Shown here one piece after another: positions 35,085-44,541 of a stretch of DNA of 64,000 nt. The notes beneath the pieces are model-generated. The model worked only from the letters and a program-made list of their open reading frames with translations, had not been told where the DNA came from and searched no databases. Both the position numbers and the translations under genes were made by a program. How positions within the stretch are numbered: the stretch's first letter is position 1; the number at the start of each line of letters is the position of its first letter. Source of the DNA: Paludibacteraceae bacterium (GTDB taxonomy: Bacteria > Bacteroidota > Bacteroidia > Bacteroidales > Paludibacteraceae); the NCBI GenBank assembly GCA_017384225.1, contig JAFNUD010000032.1, forward strand, positions 1-64,000, in the 5' to 3' direction.

Positions 35085-36875
35085 ATGGTAGTAAGCGATT
35101 TCACACCAAAAGAAGAATTATTGATCGAACGAGAATTCCAAGCATTGCTATCGGATTATGCTCAGACCAGTCATCGTCAAAAAGTGGAGGTCATTACGCG
35201 TGCCTATCACCTTGCTCGTCAAGCGCATAATGGCGTTCGCCGACTATCTGGCGAGCCATACATTATGCACCCATTGTCGGTAGCTCGTATTGTGGTCAAA
35301 GAGATCGGATTGGGTAGTACTAGTATTTGCGCTGCACTTTTGCACGATGTGGTGGAAGACACTGATTATACCGCAGAAGATATAGAAAGACAGTTTGGCG
35401 CAAAGATAGCAAGCATTGTAGTGGGTCTAACCAAAATTTCTGGAGGTGTATTTGGTGACCAAGCAGTCAAGCAGGCGGAGAATGTGCGAAAACTGCTACT
35501 CACCATGTCGGATGATATTCGCGTGATGCTAATCAAGTTGGCAGACCGTTTGCACAATATGCGAACATTGGCAGCGCAACGTCCAGAAAAACAGCGCAAG
35601 ATAGCTATTGAGACACAATATATATACGCTCCAATGGCGCACCGATTAGGATTGTTCCCTATCAAAACAGAACTAGAAAATCTCAGTTTCAAATATGAAC
35701 ATCCCGAGCTATACCAAGAGATTGAAACCAAATTATTAGCTAACAAAGACGCCCAAAGGGAAAACTTCGAAGAGTTTGCAACTCCTATACGCAAACACCT
35801 AACCATGATGGGATATGATTTCAATCTCTATGCACGCACAAAATCGGTGTATTCGATTTACAAAAAAATGGTCACAAAGGGTGTTCCTTTCGAACAAGTA
35901 TATGACCTCCTTGCTGCCCGTATTGTCTTTACACCCAACTCTCAATTTTCAGAGAAAGATCAATGTTGGATGATATATTCTGCTATCACAGAGATTTATC
36001 GTCCACACCCAGAGCGTATTCGTGACTGGATTTCTACCCCCAAAGCAAATGGATACGAGGCACTACATGTAACCGTAATGGGAAATCACGGACAGTGGAT
36101 AGAAGTACAAATCCGCACTGAGCGCATGCATGAGCTAGCGGAACATGGTCTTGCCGCACATTGGAGATACAAAGCAGGAGGGGACTCCGAACATGAATTG
36201 GATCGATGGCTACGCGAAATTAAAGATGTATTAGCAAATCCCGACCCCGATGCTTTAGCCTTTTTGGATACTTTTAAACTCAATCTCTATCATCACGAAG
36301 TATTTGTATTCACTCCACGAGGCGATATTCGTACTTTAGCACAAGGAGCTACAGTATTAGATTTTGCGTATCAACTGCATACCGAATTGGGTGAACATTG
36401 TATTGGTGCAAATGTCAATCGCACTACACGCACTATAGATTATATCTTGCAGAGCGGTGATCAAGTAGAGATATTGACTTCTAAAAAGCAAAAACCAGAA
36501 CCCGAATGGCTGGAGATAGCGGTAACAGCAAAAGCAAAAGACTGCCTAAAAAAATATTTCCGCAAATCAGATGATACCACCCAAAGTCCCACCAACATCA
36601 TCGCTAGACCTGTTGCACTATATATTAAAGGTTCGGATACATTTGGCGTACTGATGAAAATTCTGAAGGTGATGAGCGAAGAATTTCACATCAACATCAG
36701 CGATTTACACGTAACATCAGATGGGGATCATTTCACGTGCGAAGTCGAGATAATGCTGTTCGATACCACACTTATCGGAAAAATGTGCATGAAACTACGC
36801 AATATCGGAGGCGTAAATACAGTAAATGTCACACACATTGACAAAAAAGAAATAAATCAAAATAATTGCGAATAA
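35085..36875 (+). CDS. Bifunctional RelA/SpoT-family (p)ppGpp synthetase/hydrolase, shortened C-terminus
   Basis: A 596-residue Rel/SpoT protein. The HD hydrolase domain is complete: GEPYIMHPLSVARI, AALLHDVVEDTDY and VMLIKLADRLHNMRTL. The synthetase shows ARTKSVYSIYKKM, YDLLAARIVF, RIRDWISTPKANGYEALH and EVQIRTERM. A TGS domain (VFVFTPRGDIRTLAQGATVLDF) and a C-terminal ACT domain (from about residue 515) follow. The helical and conserved-cysteine domains between TGS and ACT are missing, making it over 100 residues shorter than full-length Rel. It should both make and degrade (p)ppGpp, complementing the synthetase-only protein at 21023. Confidence 0.94.
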   Translation: MVVSDFTPKEELLIEREFQALLSDYAQTSHRQKVEVITRAYHLARQAHNGVRRLSGEPYIMHPLSVARIVVKEIGLGSTSICAALLHDVVEDTDYTAEDIERQFGAKIASIVVGLTKISGGVFGDQAVKQAENVRKLLLTMSDDIRVMLIKLADRLHNMRTLAAQRPEKQRKIAIETQYIYAPMAHRLGLFPIKTELENLSFKYEHPELYQEIETKLLANKDAQRENFEEFATPIRKHLTMMGYDFNLYARTKSVYSIYKKMVTKGVPFEQVYDLLAARIVFTPNSQFSEKDQCWMIYSAITEIYRPHPERIRDWISTPKANGYEALHVTVMGNHGQWIEVQIRTERMHELAEHGLAAHWRYKAGGDSEHELDRWLREIKDVLANPDPDALAFLDTFKLNLYHHEVFVFTPRGDIRTLAQGATVLDFAYQLHTELGEHCIGANVNRTTRTIDYILQSGDQVEILTSKKQKPEPEWLEIAVTAKAKDCLKKYFRKSDDTTQSPTNIIARPVALYIKGSDTFGVLMKILKVMSEEFHINISDLHVTSDGDHFTCEVEIMLFDTTLIGKMCMKLRNIGGVNTVNVTHIDKKEINQNNCE

Positions 36876-36895
36876 TTATTATTACTTACAACAAT

Positions 36896-37981
36896 ATGAA
36901 ACATTTATTTACTTTTGCTGCTACAATGCTCATTGCATTGGCAGCCATGGGACAAAACCCTGTTATCACATTCGACAAGACAACACACGACTTTGGTAAG
37001 ATCAACGAAGCCGATGGTAGAGTAACCACCATTTTCACATTCAAAAACGAGGGTATGGCTCCGCTCGTATTGAGCAATGTACGTGCCAGCTGTGGATGTA
37101 CAACTCCTAAATGGACACGCGAACCTATCGAACCAGGACAAACTGGCGAAATCACAGTAACCTACAACCCAAGTGGTCGTCCAGGACGATTCCAAAAGAC
37201 AGTTACTGTCACCAGTAATGCTGAAGAAGCTACTACCAAGCTCTATATCAAAGGCGAAGTAATTCCTAAACCAACTAAGCCTACAGATGAATACCCTATC
37301 AAGATGGGCGAAGTAAGCTTAAAGCGCAAAAGCATCAATTTTGGTTCAATCCTGCAAGGCAACAGCAAGCAAGTAGAAATTGAGTATGCTAATCAGACGG
37401 ATCAACCTATCACTGTAGCTATCTTGATGAACGAGAAAGATTCTTACATTAAGAACCAAGTCACTTTAGAAACCGTAGAACCAAAGCAAACTGGAAAAAT
37501 CCTATTTTCGCTACATACAACAGAATGTCCAGAGTTAGGTCCTCTCACGGCCAAAGCATATGTGATGGTCAATGGCAAACGCAACATCTCAGAGACATAC
37601 GAAATTACACTTTCTGCCAATATCAAAGAAGATTTTTCGCACCTCACTGTAGAGCAACGCCAACAAGCACCAATTATGGAAGTGACAAAAGAAATAGATT
37701 TGGGCACTATCAACGTGAGTAAAAAGATCAGTTCGAAACTGACTATTGCTAATGCGGGTATCAATCCTTTGATCATTCGTCGTGTGATAAGTAATGATGA
37801 GCACATCAAGTTTGTCGCACCTAAGTCTGCTGTCAAAGCAGGGCGCAAAGTGGATATGAAATTAGAGTTAGATGCTACATCTGGTATTAATCCAGCACGC
37901 TACTCACGCAATCTCACGCTCATCACGAATGACCCTAACAACCCTGTAGTCAACATCAAGATTAATTGGGTAGTAGAGTAA
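36896..37981 (+). CDS. Secreted DUF1573 protein
   Basis: A 361-residue protein with a signal peptide (MKHLFTFAATMLIALAAMGQ). Two or more Ig-like DUF1573 domains follow; the first has ITFDKTTHDFGKINEADG and ASCGCTTPKW, the second starts at about residue 265 with EIDLGTINVSKKISSKL. DUF1573 proteins occur widely in Bacteroidota envelopes and are structural or scaffolding in character; no enzymatic site is visible. The ATG at 36896 gives the signal peptide; an upstream frame adds nothing. Its stop codon overlaps the meaB ATG by one base. Confidence 0.9.
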   Translation: MKHLFTFAATMLIALAAMGQNPVITFDKTTHDFGKINEADGRVTTIFTFKNEGMAPLVLSNVRASCGCTTPKWTREPIEPGQTGEITVTYNPSGRPGRFQKTVTVTSNAEEATTKLYIKGEVIPKPTKPTDEYPIKMGEVSLKRKSINFGSILQGNSKQVEIEYANQTDQPITVAILMNEKDSYIKNQVTLETVEPKQTGKILFSLHTTECPELGPLTAKAYVMVNGKRNISETYEITLSANIKEDFSHLTVEQRQQAPIMEVTKEIDLGTINVSKKISSKLTIANAGINPLIIRRVISNDEHIKFVAPKSAVKAGRKVDMKLELDATSGINPARYSRNLTLITNDPNNPVVNIKINWVVE

Positions 37982-39072
37982 TGGAACATCCAGAAAATAA
38001 TGCCAAATACAAAGGACTGACAGTAAACGCGGGCGTAGAGAATCTACCTAGCGTGAATCCTTATGCCACCTTTCGCCGTCGTAAACAAGTACTGCACGCA
38101 GACCAATATGTGGAAGGCATATTGAACGGCGATTTGCGTTTGCTTAGCCAAGCCGTAACGCTCATAGAGAGCAATCTGCAAAGTGATCAAGTGATTGCTC
38201 AACAAGTGATTGAGCGTTGTCTTCCTCATGCAGGCAAAGCTATTCGCTTGGGCATTACAGGTGTGCCTGGAGCTGGTAAATCCACCTTCATTGAGGCATT
38301 AGGTACTATGCTTTGCCACCAAGGCAAGAAATTAGCAGTACTAGCAATAGACCCTTCATCAGAACGGAGTAAAGGTAGTATATTGGGCGACAAGACGCGT
38401 ATGAACCACCTATCCACCGAGGCTAATGCGTTTATACGCCCTAGTCCATCGGCTGGTAGTTTGGGTGGTGTAGCACGTAAGACACGCGAAACTATCGTGC
38501 TATGTGAAGCTGCTGGATTTGATACTATTATCGTTGAAACTGTAGGTGTGGGACAGTCAGAAACGGCAGCACACTCTATGGTGGATTTCTTCCTTCTGTT
38601 GCAAGTAACAGGTACGGGAGACGAATTGCAAGGTATCAAACGAGGTATTATGGAGATGGCTGACGGAATAGCGATCAATAAATGTGACGGTTCTAATATT
38701 GAAAGAGCAGAAGCTGCACGAGTAAGCTTCAAAAACGCACTCGCCCTCTTCCCCCCAACTGAATCGGGTTGGAGACCATACGCCGAGACTTGCTCCGCTA
38801 TCGAAGGCAATGGCATACGCAAGGTATGGAAAATGGTAGAAGACTATATCAGTTATACTCGCGAAAATGGCTACCTTGATCACCTGCGCACACAGCAAGC
38901 TAAGTATTGGATGTATGAAACCATCAACCAAAACCTGCTGGATAGTTTCTACAAAAACGAGACGATGGAAAACCTCATTTCAACTATAGAAACACGCGTA
39001 CTTAACAACGAATTGAGCAGTTTCACCGCTGCATACGAACTATTACAACAATATGGCAAGCTCAACAAGTAA
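37981..39072 (+). CDS. meaB: Methylmalonyl-CoA mutase-associated GTPase MeaB
   Basis: MeaB protects and reactivates B12-dependent methylmalonyl-CoA mutase. The G1 loop LGITGVPGAGKSTFIEAL, RSKGSILGDKTRMNHL, VETVGVGQSETAAHSM and INKCDGSNIERA (a variant G4) are visible in 363 residues. It implies a B12-dependent mutase, and hence succinate-propionate metabolism, elsewhere in the genome. The start is the ATG overlapping the previous stop. Its 3' end overlaps dnaB by 20 bases. Confidence 0.94.
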   Translation: MEHPENNAKYKGLTVNAGVENLPSVNPYATFRRRKQVLHADQYVEGILNGDLRLLSQAVTLIESNLQSDQVIAQQVIERCLPHAGKAIRLGITGVPGAGKSTFIEALGTMLCHQGKKLAVLAIDPSSERSKGSILGDKTRMNHLSTEANAFIRPSPSAGSLGGVARKTRETIVLCEAAGFDTIIVETVGVGQSETAAHSMVDFFLLLQVTGTGDELQGIKRGIMEMADGIAINKCDGSNIERAEAARVSFKNALALFPPTESGWRPYAETCSAIEGNGIRKVWKMVEDYISYTRENGYLDHLRTQQAKYWMYETINQNLLDSFYKNETMENLISTIETRVLNNELSSFTAAYELLQQYGKLNK

Positions 39073-40591
39073 TAAAAGACGTAGTACCACCTCTACTGCG
39101 GTGAAAGTTGGACCTAACGAGATGGGTAAACTCCCTCCTCAAGCTCCCGAACTGGAAGAATCAGTCTTGGGTGCACTGATGATAGAAAAAGATGCCTTCG
39201 CTACTGTAGCGGATCTACTTCGTCCAGAGTCTTTCTATATGGACCAGCATGGTCTTATTTTTGAAGCTATTCGCACTTTGGCAACCAAAGATGCCCCTAT
39301 TGATTTGCTATCAGTAGTGGAGCAACTTAAAACGATGGGCGCACTCGAAAAAGCGGGTGGCGTGATTTATTTAAGTGAACTAACCCGTAGAGTAGCTTCT
39401 GCGGCACACTTGCGCTATCATGCACAAATCGTTGCACAGAAAGCCACAGCACGCGAACTCATATCCATGGCATGCCAAATCGAAGAAAAAGGCTACGATG
39501 AGACACAAGATGTGGATATGCTCATGGCTGAAGCAGAAGGCAAGATTTTTGAGATTTCACAACGCGCACAAAAACGCGATGTCACACAGATTGATCCTGT
39601 GATAGAAGAGGCTTTCGAGCGCATGAGAAAAGCCTCAAAAAACGAAGGCAATATATCTGGTGTACCAAGTGGATTTACGGAATTAGATAAAATCACATCA
39701 GGTTGGCAGAAATCCGACCTTATCATCATCGCAGCTCGTCCAGCCATGGGTAAAACGGCATTCGTGCTTTCTATGGCAAAGAACATAGCTGTTAACTTCA
39801 AGCGTCCAGTTGCCATGTTCTCTCTTGAGATGTCTAATGTGCAGTTAGTCAATCGTCTTATTATGAATGTATGCGAGATAGAAGGTGATAAAATCAAAAA
39901 CGGAAAGCTGACTACTGCCGAGTGGAACAAATTGGATGACAAGGTTCGCGAGTTGATGGGAGCACCTATTTATGTAGATGACACACCTGGTTTGAGCGTT
40001 ACAGAGCTCAGAAGCAAAGCGCGAAAACTCGTAAGAGAGAAGCATGTGGAGATGATTATCATCGACTACTTACAGCTCATGAACGCCAACGGACAAAGTT
40101 TTGGTAGCCGCGAACAAGAAGTGAGCATCATTTCTCGTACACTCAAAGGTATTGCCAAAGAGTTGGACATTCCTGTGATTGCCTTGAGTCAGCTTAACCG
40201 TAATGTAGAAAAGCGCGACTCTAGCAATAGTAATGTAGAGGGAAAGAAGCCACAACTATCCGACCTTCGTGAGTCGGGTGCGATAGAGCAGGATGCAGAT
40301 ATGGTATGTTTTATCCATAGACCAGAGTATTATCGTATTTATAATGATGATAAGACAGGCAAAGATTTGCGTGGATTGGGTGAGATCATTGTAGCTAAAC
40401 ACCGTAATGGTGCTACAGATGAAGTATGGTTGCGCTTTGTAGGTAAGTACGCTAAGTTCCAAAACGAGAACGAAGCATTTGAAGATACTAATATATACAA
40501 TACCCCTGCTCTCACATCCTTCCAAAGCCGAATGAACATATCTTCAGACCCGCATGGAGCACAATTGGATGACGATATTGCACCGTTCTAA
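39053..40591 (+). CDS. dnaB: Replicative DNA helicase DnaB
   Basis: A 512-residue replicative helicase. The N-terminal domain includes ELEESVLGALMIEKDAF, the Walker A site is IIAARPAMGKTAFVLSMA, and the Walker B region MIIIDYLQLMN and the DnaB motif SQLNRNVEKR follow. The ATG at 39053 lies within the end of meaB, so translation of the two may be coupled. An ordinary core gene. Confidence 0.97.
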   Translation: MASSTSNKRRSTTSTAVKVGPNEMGKLPPQAPELEESVLGALMIEKDAFATVADLLRPESFYMDQHGLIFEAIRTLATKDAPIDLLSVVEQLKTMGALEKAGGVIYLSELTRRVASAAHLRYHAQIVAQKATARELISMACQIEEKGYDETQDVDMLMAEAEGKIFEISQRAQKRDVTQIDPVIEEAFERMRKASKNEGNISGVPSGFTELDKITSGWQKSDLIIIAARPAMGKTAFVLSMAKNIAVNFKRPVAMFSLEMSNVQLVNRLIMNVCEIEGDKIKNGKLTTAEWNKLDDKVRELMGAPIYVDDTPGLSVTELRSKARKLVREKHVEMIIIDYLQLMNANGQSFGSREQEVSIISRTLKGIAKELDIPVIALSQLNRNVEKRDSSNSNVEGKKPQLSDLRESGAIEQDADMVCFIHRPEYYRIYNDDKTGKDLRGLGEIIVAKHRNGATDEVWLRFVGKYAKFQNENEAFEDTNIYNTPALTSFQSRMNISSDPHGAQLDDDIAPF

Positions 40592-40618
40592 ATAAGCATT
40601 GTAAATAAAATATCGTAC

Positions 40619-41344
40619 ATGGTAAATATCTTTTCATCCTTACTTTTGGGATTCTTGATGATTCTTGATCCTTGTACACTCTTTACAAGCATTGCCGCTA
40701 TTGGGTATATTGACAAGGAAATCAACAATCGTCGCAAAGTGCTACATAATGGCCTAATGTTTGTTTTGGGCAAGTTAGCTACCTATACCTTATTAGCTAT
40801 ACCCTTTGTAATGGGGGCTCGCACGGACGGGATTAAGCATTTTCTAAATCATTGGGGAGAACCTATGCTGGCAGCATTCATGTTGCTGTGTGGTGTATTA
40901 TTGCTATTCACGGGGCATCATCATCACGAACACGATCATGGTATGAGCCATTGGCTAAAAAGTATAGACAACCAAAGCAGTGGTTTTTGGTCTTTTATGT
41001 TAGGTATTTTCTTTGCCATTGCTTTTTGTCCACATCGTTTGATCTATTTCTTTACGATGGTGGATATAGCCATCACTCTTCCATATTCGTGGAATTGGAT
41101 ACTCCCTATCGTATTTGGATTAGGCACAGGCTTACCCATCATGATTCTTGCTTGGATTATTTCGTATAGTGCTATATCACTTTCCACATTAAACGCTAAA
41201 CTATCGACTGTTGAAAAGTGGGTACGTTATGTATCGGCCGTGTTGTTTATTGGCTTTGGTATCTATCTTTGTGCACATATCTTCGCTCACGACTGCGGAC
41301 ATTCCACATGTAATCACGAGCACCACACCTGCAGCATCAAATAG
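40619..41344 (+). CDS. ArsG/CcdA-like membrane permease with histidine-rich loops
   Basis: A 241-residue protein with about six helices. The first segment LLGFLMILDPCTLFTSIAAIGY has the proline-cysteine element seen in CcdA/DsbD-like and ArsG-type permeases, and CPHRLIYFFTMVD is the second cysteine-proline motif. Two histidine/cysteine-rich stretches (GHHHHEHDHGMSH, and DCGHSTCNHEHHTC at the C-terminus) suggest metal binding. A metal or redox transport role is plausible; the exact substrate is unknown. It is 27 bases downstream of dnaB. Confidence 0.78.
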   Translation: MVNIFSSLLLGFLMILDPCTLFTSIAAIGYIDKEINNRRKVLHNGLMFVLGKLATYTLLAIPFVMGARTDGIKHFLNHWGEPMLAAFMLLCGVLLLFTGHHHHEHDHGMSHWLKSIDNQSSGFWSFMLGIFFAIAFCPHRLIYFFTMVDIAITLPYSWNWILPIVFGLGTGLPIMILAWIISYSAISLSTLNAKLSTVEKWVRYVSAVLFIGFGIYLCAHIFAHDCGHSTCNHEHHTCSIK

Positions 41345-41379
41345 TTAGCTCAATACGCTTTTTTCTAAATAGTAACCAT

Positions 41380-42177
41380 ATGAGTAGTCCAAACTTCCGT
41401 TTTAAGCAGTTCACCGTATGGCACGACAAATGCGCAATGAAGGTGGGGACTGATGGCGTCTTATTGGGTGCATGGTGTCCTATCCACAATAATTTCTCGA
41501 CTCTTAACACTTCGCCATATCGCCTATTGGACATCGGAACAGGTAGTGGACTTATTGCCCTAATGCTCGCACAGCGGCTCTCTTACCTATACCAGACTCA
41601 CCATCCAACATATCATATTGACGCTATTGATATTGATAGCGATGCAGTAACACAAGCGAAAGAGAATTTTGCTCTATCACCATGGACTAAGCATTTACAT
41701 GCACATCAATCTACCCTACAAGAGTGGAAAACACAAACAACCAATAGTGAAGTTTTATACGACCTCATCATCAGTAATCCTCCTTACTTCCAACAAAGTC
41801 TAAAAAATCCTAATACACAGCGCGCCACAGCGCGACATGCAGACACGCTGAAGTATAGCGAACTCATCCTACATGCAACTCGTCTTTTGAAACCATGTGG
41901 TACATTGGCATTCGTATTACCCATCGAGGCAGAAGAAGAAATTTTGGGATTGAGTAAAGAATTTGGACTCTATCCTACTCATATTACACATGTGTATAGC
42001 AAGCCCAGCAAACCAGCCAAGCGTTTGCTCATAGCTCTATCATCCATTCTCCGTAGCAATGAAGCAATCGCTCATTGTCCATATACTCATCCTATCGTCA
42101 AAACCTTTTACATAGAATCTGCCAACTCGCCTCGCAGCGAAGATTACAAGACGTTAACCCAAGATTTCTACCTATAG
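41380..42177 (+). CDS. trmN6: tRNA1(Val) (adenine37-N6)-methyltransferase
   Basis: A 265-residue class-I methyltransferase of the YfiC/TrmN6 group. FKQFTVWHDKCAMKVGTDGVL is the family start, LLDIGTGSGLIALMLA the SAM site, and LIISNPPYFQQS the catalytic NPPY. It modifies A37 of tRNA-Val in related bacteria. It follows the permease by 35 bases. Confidence 0.93.
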   Translation: MSSPNFRFKQFTVWHDKCAMKVGTDGVLLGAWCPIHNNFSTLNTSPYRLLDIGTGSGLIALMLAQRLSYLYQTHHPTYHIDAIDIDSDAVTQAKENFALSPWTKHLHAHQSTLQEWKTQTTNSEVLYDLIISNPPYFQQSLKNPNTQRATARHADTLKYSELILHATRLLKPCGTLAFVLPIEAEEEILGLSKEFGLYPTHITHVYSKPSKPAKRLLIALSSILRSNEAIAHCPYTHPIVKTFYIESANSPRSEDYKTLTQDFYL

Positions 42178-42243
42178 CAACAACACTATTCAATAAAAAC
42201 GCAATAAAACACACTATTTTTTGGTCGGTTTATTTATTTTTAT

Positions 42244-42251
42244 TACCTTTG
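42244..42251 (+). promoter_or_regulatory. -7 promoter element for the MurU-like gene
   Basis: TACCTTTG lies 65 bases before the ATG at 42316. Confidence 0.72.
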
Positions 42252-42315
42252 CAACATAATTATTCTACGAAGACCTAAAAGCATAATGTATCACAGAGGA
42301 AAACGATGATATAGC

Positions 42316-43080
42316 ATGAAAGCGATGATTTTTGCAGCGGGATTGGGCACACGTCTCAAACCGCTAACAGACACACTTCCTAAAGCCTTGGTGCCATTAG
42401 CGGGTAAGACCTTGCTACAATGGCAAATTGAAAAGCTCAAAGCGGCAAGTATCACAAATATAGTGGTCAACGTACATCATTTTCCAGATATGATTATTGA
42501 CTATCTAAAAGAAAAAAATAATTTTGATTGCCATATTCTTGTGAGCGATGAGCGTGATATGTTATTAGAAACAGGAGGTGGTTTGCGTAAGGCCTACGAA
42601 GCATTTAAACAATTAGGCAAAGAAGCGGACGATGAGGGTATCTTGGTATGCAATGTAGATATATTGTCGAATATTGATATTCCAACCCTGCTAAAGGCAT
42701 ACAATCCAAAGGAAATGGGCGTAGTAGTCGTTAGCAACCGCGAGACACAGCGTTATCTGCTATTTAATGAAAAGAATCGTCTTTGCGGATGGACAAATGT
42801 GGCTACGGGTGAAGTTAAGGGCGAAGGAGCGAAAAACAAGGAACAAGGAGCAATGAAGAGACTTGCTTTCTCTGGTATGCAGATACTCAATCCTCGTATT
42901 TTTGATTGTATGGACGATGTGGTAATACAGAAAGGCGAGAAGTTCTCACTCATTGATCTATATCTCAATATTGCACAAAAAGAAATTCTCAGAGCCTATA
43001 TCCCTGAGAATTATCGTATGATGGATGTTGGTAAGATCAACCAACTATCCGAAGCAGAATCTTTTGCTTATAACCTATAA
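42316..43080 (+). CDS. MurU-like sugar-1-phosphate nucleotidyltransferase
   Basis: A 254-residue nucleotidyltransferase with AMIFAAGLGTRLKPLTDTLP and LVCNVDILSNID, close to the MurNAc-1-phosphate uridylyltransferase MurU. MurU follows the kinase AmgK in the peptidoglycan recycling pathway of some Gram-negative bacteria, and a kinase of that type is fused to RapZ at 3029. A hydrophilic stretch around EVKGEGAKNKEQGAMKR, encoded at about 42812-42860 by an AAAGGAGCAA-like low-complexity segment, looks like an insertion. It overlaps the convergent lipid kinase gene by 6 bases. Confidence 0.85.
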   Translation: MKAMIFAAGLGTRLKPLTDTLPKALVPLAGKTLLQWQIEKLKAASITNIVVNVHHFPDMIIDYLKEKNNFDCHILVSDERDMLLETGGGLRKAYEAFKQLGKEADDEGILVCNVDILSNIDIPTLLKAYNPKEMGVVVVSNRETQRYLLFNEKNRLCGWTNVATGEVKGEGAKNKEQGAMKRLAFSGMQILNPRIFDCMDDVVIQKGEKFSLIDLYLNIAQKEILRAYIPENYRMMDVGKINQLSEAESFAYNL

Positions 43081-44016
43081 ACAATATTCTGGTACTATCA
43101 TTTGCAGAGCATGTTTCATGCAATTGACCTTACATGGTCCGCTGATATCCATAACGATACCATCGGCTTCAAACGACTGATGCTGCTTGGTATGTACCAA
43201 CATATCGTCGGTCACTACTGCGTGTACAAAAGGCAATTCTTGCAATTTACCATTAAAGAGTTTGGATACCGCTTGAGCTATTTGCCTTAGCGTAGGCGGG
43301 GTTAGGAAGATAGCATGCAGCAATCCATCACTAGGATCTGCCTGTGGATTTAGACGCATACCGCCACCCACATACGAACCATTGGATACCGCAGCTACAA
43401 ACAATCGACCTTCGAGCACAGTTTTTCCCTCCACATCAAGACGCATATGTTGGCTCTTATACTTAGCCAAACCTCCAAAGAGCGCAAAGAAATAGTTCAC
43501 ATGGTGACTACCTATGTAGTACTTCAGTTCATTCGCCATACGGCAAACGAGCGGATCAAATCCAAAACCAAGTGAATTAACGAAATAGCGGTGATGCTCA
43601 ATATTATTGCGCCAATAGGTTACACATCCCACATCAAGGGGTTTTGTCTTACCAGCAAAGAATATATCCAGCGAGCGTTTGAAGTCTTTTGTAAGTCCCC
43701 AATGACGAGCAAAATCATTTCCCGTACCGCGTGGCATGATACCGAATTTTATCTTTGCACGTTGTTCTGGTGTCAAATCTGCACGCATGATTCCATTAAT
43801 CACTTCGCTAATGGTACCATCACCTCCCAACACGAGTATTTCAGTACAGCCTTTTTCCTCTACAAGTTCACGACCAAGTTCAATAGCGTGATTTTCGTAT
43901 TTAGTAACGCGATAGATGAATGGCTCGCGCCTCGCCTTGAGCAATTTCCACAAATATAATCGCTGCGCACGAAAAGCCTTCTTACCCGACTTCGGATTAA
44001 TAATAATTCCTAACAT
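43075..44016 (-). CDS. Diacylglycerol/lipid kinase family protein
   Basis: A 313-residue protein of the YegS/BmrU/DgkB lipid kinase family. The signature IIINPKSGKK, the catalytic VLGGDGTISEVINGIM and FGIMPRGTGNDFARHWG are present. It probably phosphorylates diacylglycerol or a related lipid; the identity is not decided. The promoter is at 44085-44092. Confidence 0.9.
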   Translation of the reverse strand: MLGIIINPKSGKKAFRAQRLYLWKLLKARREPFIYRVTKYENHAIELGRELVEEKGCTEILVLGGDGTISEVINGIMRADLTPEQRAKIKFGIMPRGTGNDFARHWGLTKDFKRSLDIFFAGKTKPLDVGCVTYWRNNIEHHRYFVNSLGFGFDPLVCRMANELKYYIGSHHVNYFFALFGGLAKYKSQHMRLDVEGKTVLEGRLFVAAVSNGSYVGGGMRLNPQADPSDGLLHAIFLTPPTLRQIAQAVSKLFNGKLQELPFVHAVVTDDMLVHTKQHQSFEADGIVMDISGPCKVNCMKHALQMIVPEYCL

Positions 44017-44084
44017 ACTGATTGATAATTTACAGATGGTAGTTAACAGTTAATAATCCACCCCAATATCCCCCAAATGGATTG

Positions 44085-44092
44085 CAAAGGTA
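44085..44092 (-). promoter_or_regulatory. -7 promoter element for the lipid kinase
   Basis: It reads TACCTTTG on the minus strand, 68 bases before the ATG at 44016. Confidence 0.7.
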
Positions 44093-44095
44093 ATA

Positions 44096-44135
44096 AAAAA
44101 AAAGCATACTACCAAATTTAGTATGCTTTTTTTTA
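44096..44135. terminator. Terminator after the L28-L33-DUF4295 run
   Basis: The stem AAAGCATACT / AGTATGCTTT (44101-44110 and 44120-44129) has a nine-base loop and T-runs on either side. Confidence 0.85.
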
Positions 44136-44153
44136 AGATTTTTATTGCAATTC

Positions 44154-44306
44154 TTACTTAAAGTAAGCAGCAACTTTGTCGTTTTCAACAATTTCCTCTT
44201 GGAAGATGTAAGCACCCGTTTTAGGGCTCTTAACCATCTTTATGCACTTGGTGTGGTTACGTCCAGCGTTACCTGTGTGCAATGTAGCGACCGCTTTCTT
44301 TGCCAT
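44154..44306 (-). CDS. DUF4295 small protein
   Basis: A 50-residue basic protein starting MAKKAVATLHTGNAGRNHTK, with the conserved core MVKSPKTGAYIFQEEIV. It matches the DUF4295 family, restricted to Bacteroidota and encoded directly after rpmB and rpmG. Position and composition suggest it is a ribosomal or ribosome-associated protein; a lineage-specific ribosomal protein has been reported from Flavobacterium, and whether it is this family should be checked. It lies 29 bases after rpmG and is followed by the terminator. Confidence 0.85.
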   Translation of the reverse strand: MAKKAVATLHTGNAGRNHTKCIKMVKSPKTGAYIFQEEIVENDKVAAYFK

Positions 44307-44335
44307 AGTTCTAAGCCTTTCTTAATTAGGGTTAA

Positions 44336-44524
44336 TTACTTAATTTCTTTGTGGATAGTATACTTCTTGAGAATTGGGTTATACTTTTTGAGTTCCAAAC
44401 GCTCAGGAGTATTCTTGCGGTTCTTTGTGGTAATGTAGCGTGATGTACCTGGCATACCGCTGGCCTTGTGCTCAGTGCACTCCAAGATTACTTGGACACG
44501 TGCTTCTTTTGATTTCTTTGCCAT
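44336..44524 (-). CDS. rpmG: 50S ribosomal protein L33
   Basis: A 62-residue protein with the L33 core [17 protein letters not shown], then [18 protein letters not shown]. The zinc-binding cysteines of some L33 forms are reduced to one here, typical of the C-minus type. It lies 17 bases downstream of rpmB. Confidence 0.95.
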   Translation of the reverse strand: MAKKSKEARVQVILECTEHKASGMPGTSRYITTKNRKNTPERLELKKYNPILKKYTIHKEIK

Positions 44525-44541
44525 CTCGAATCCTCCTTTGT

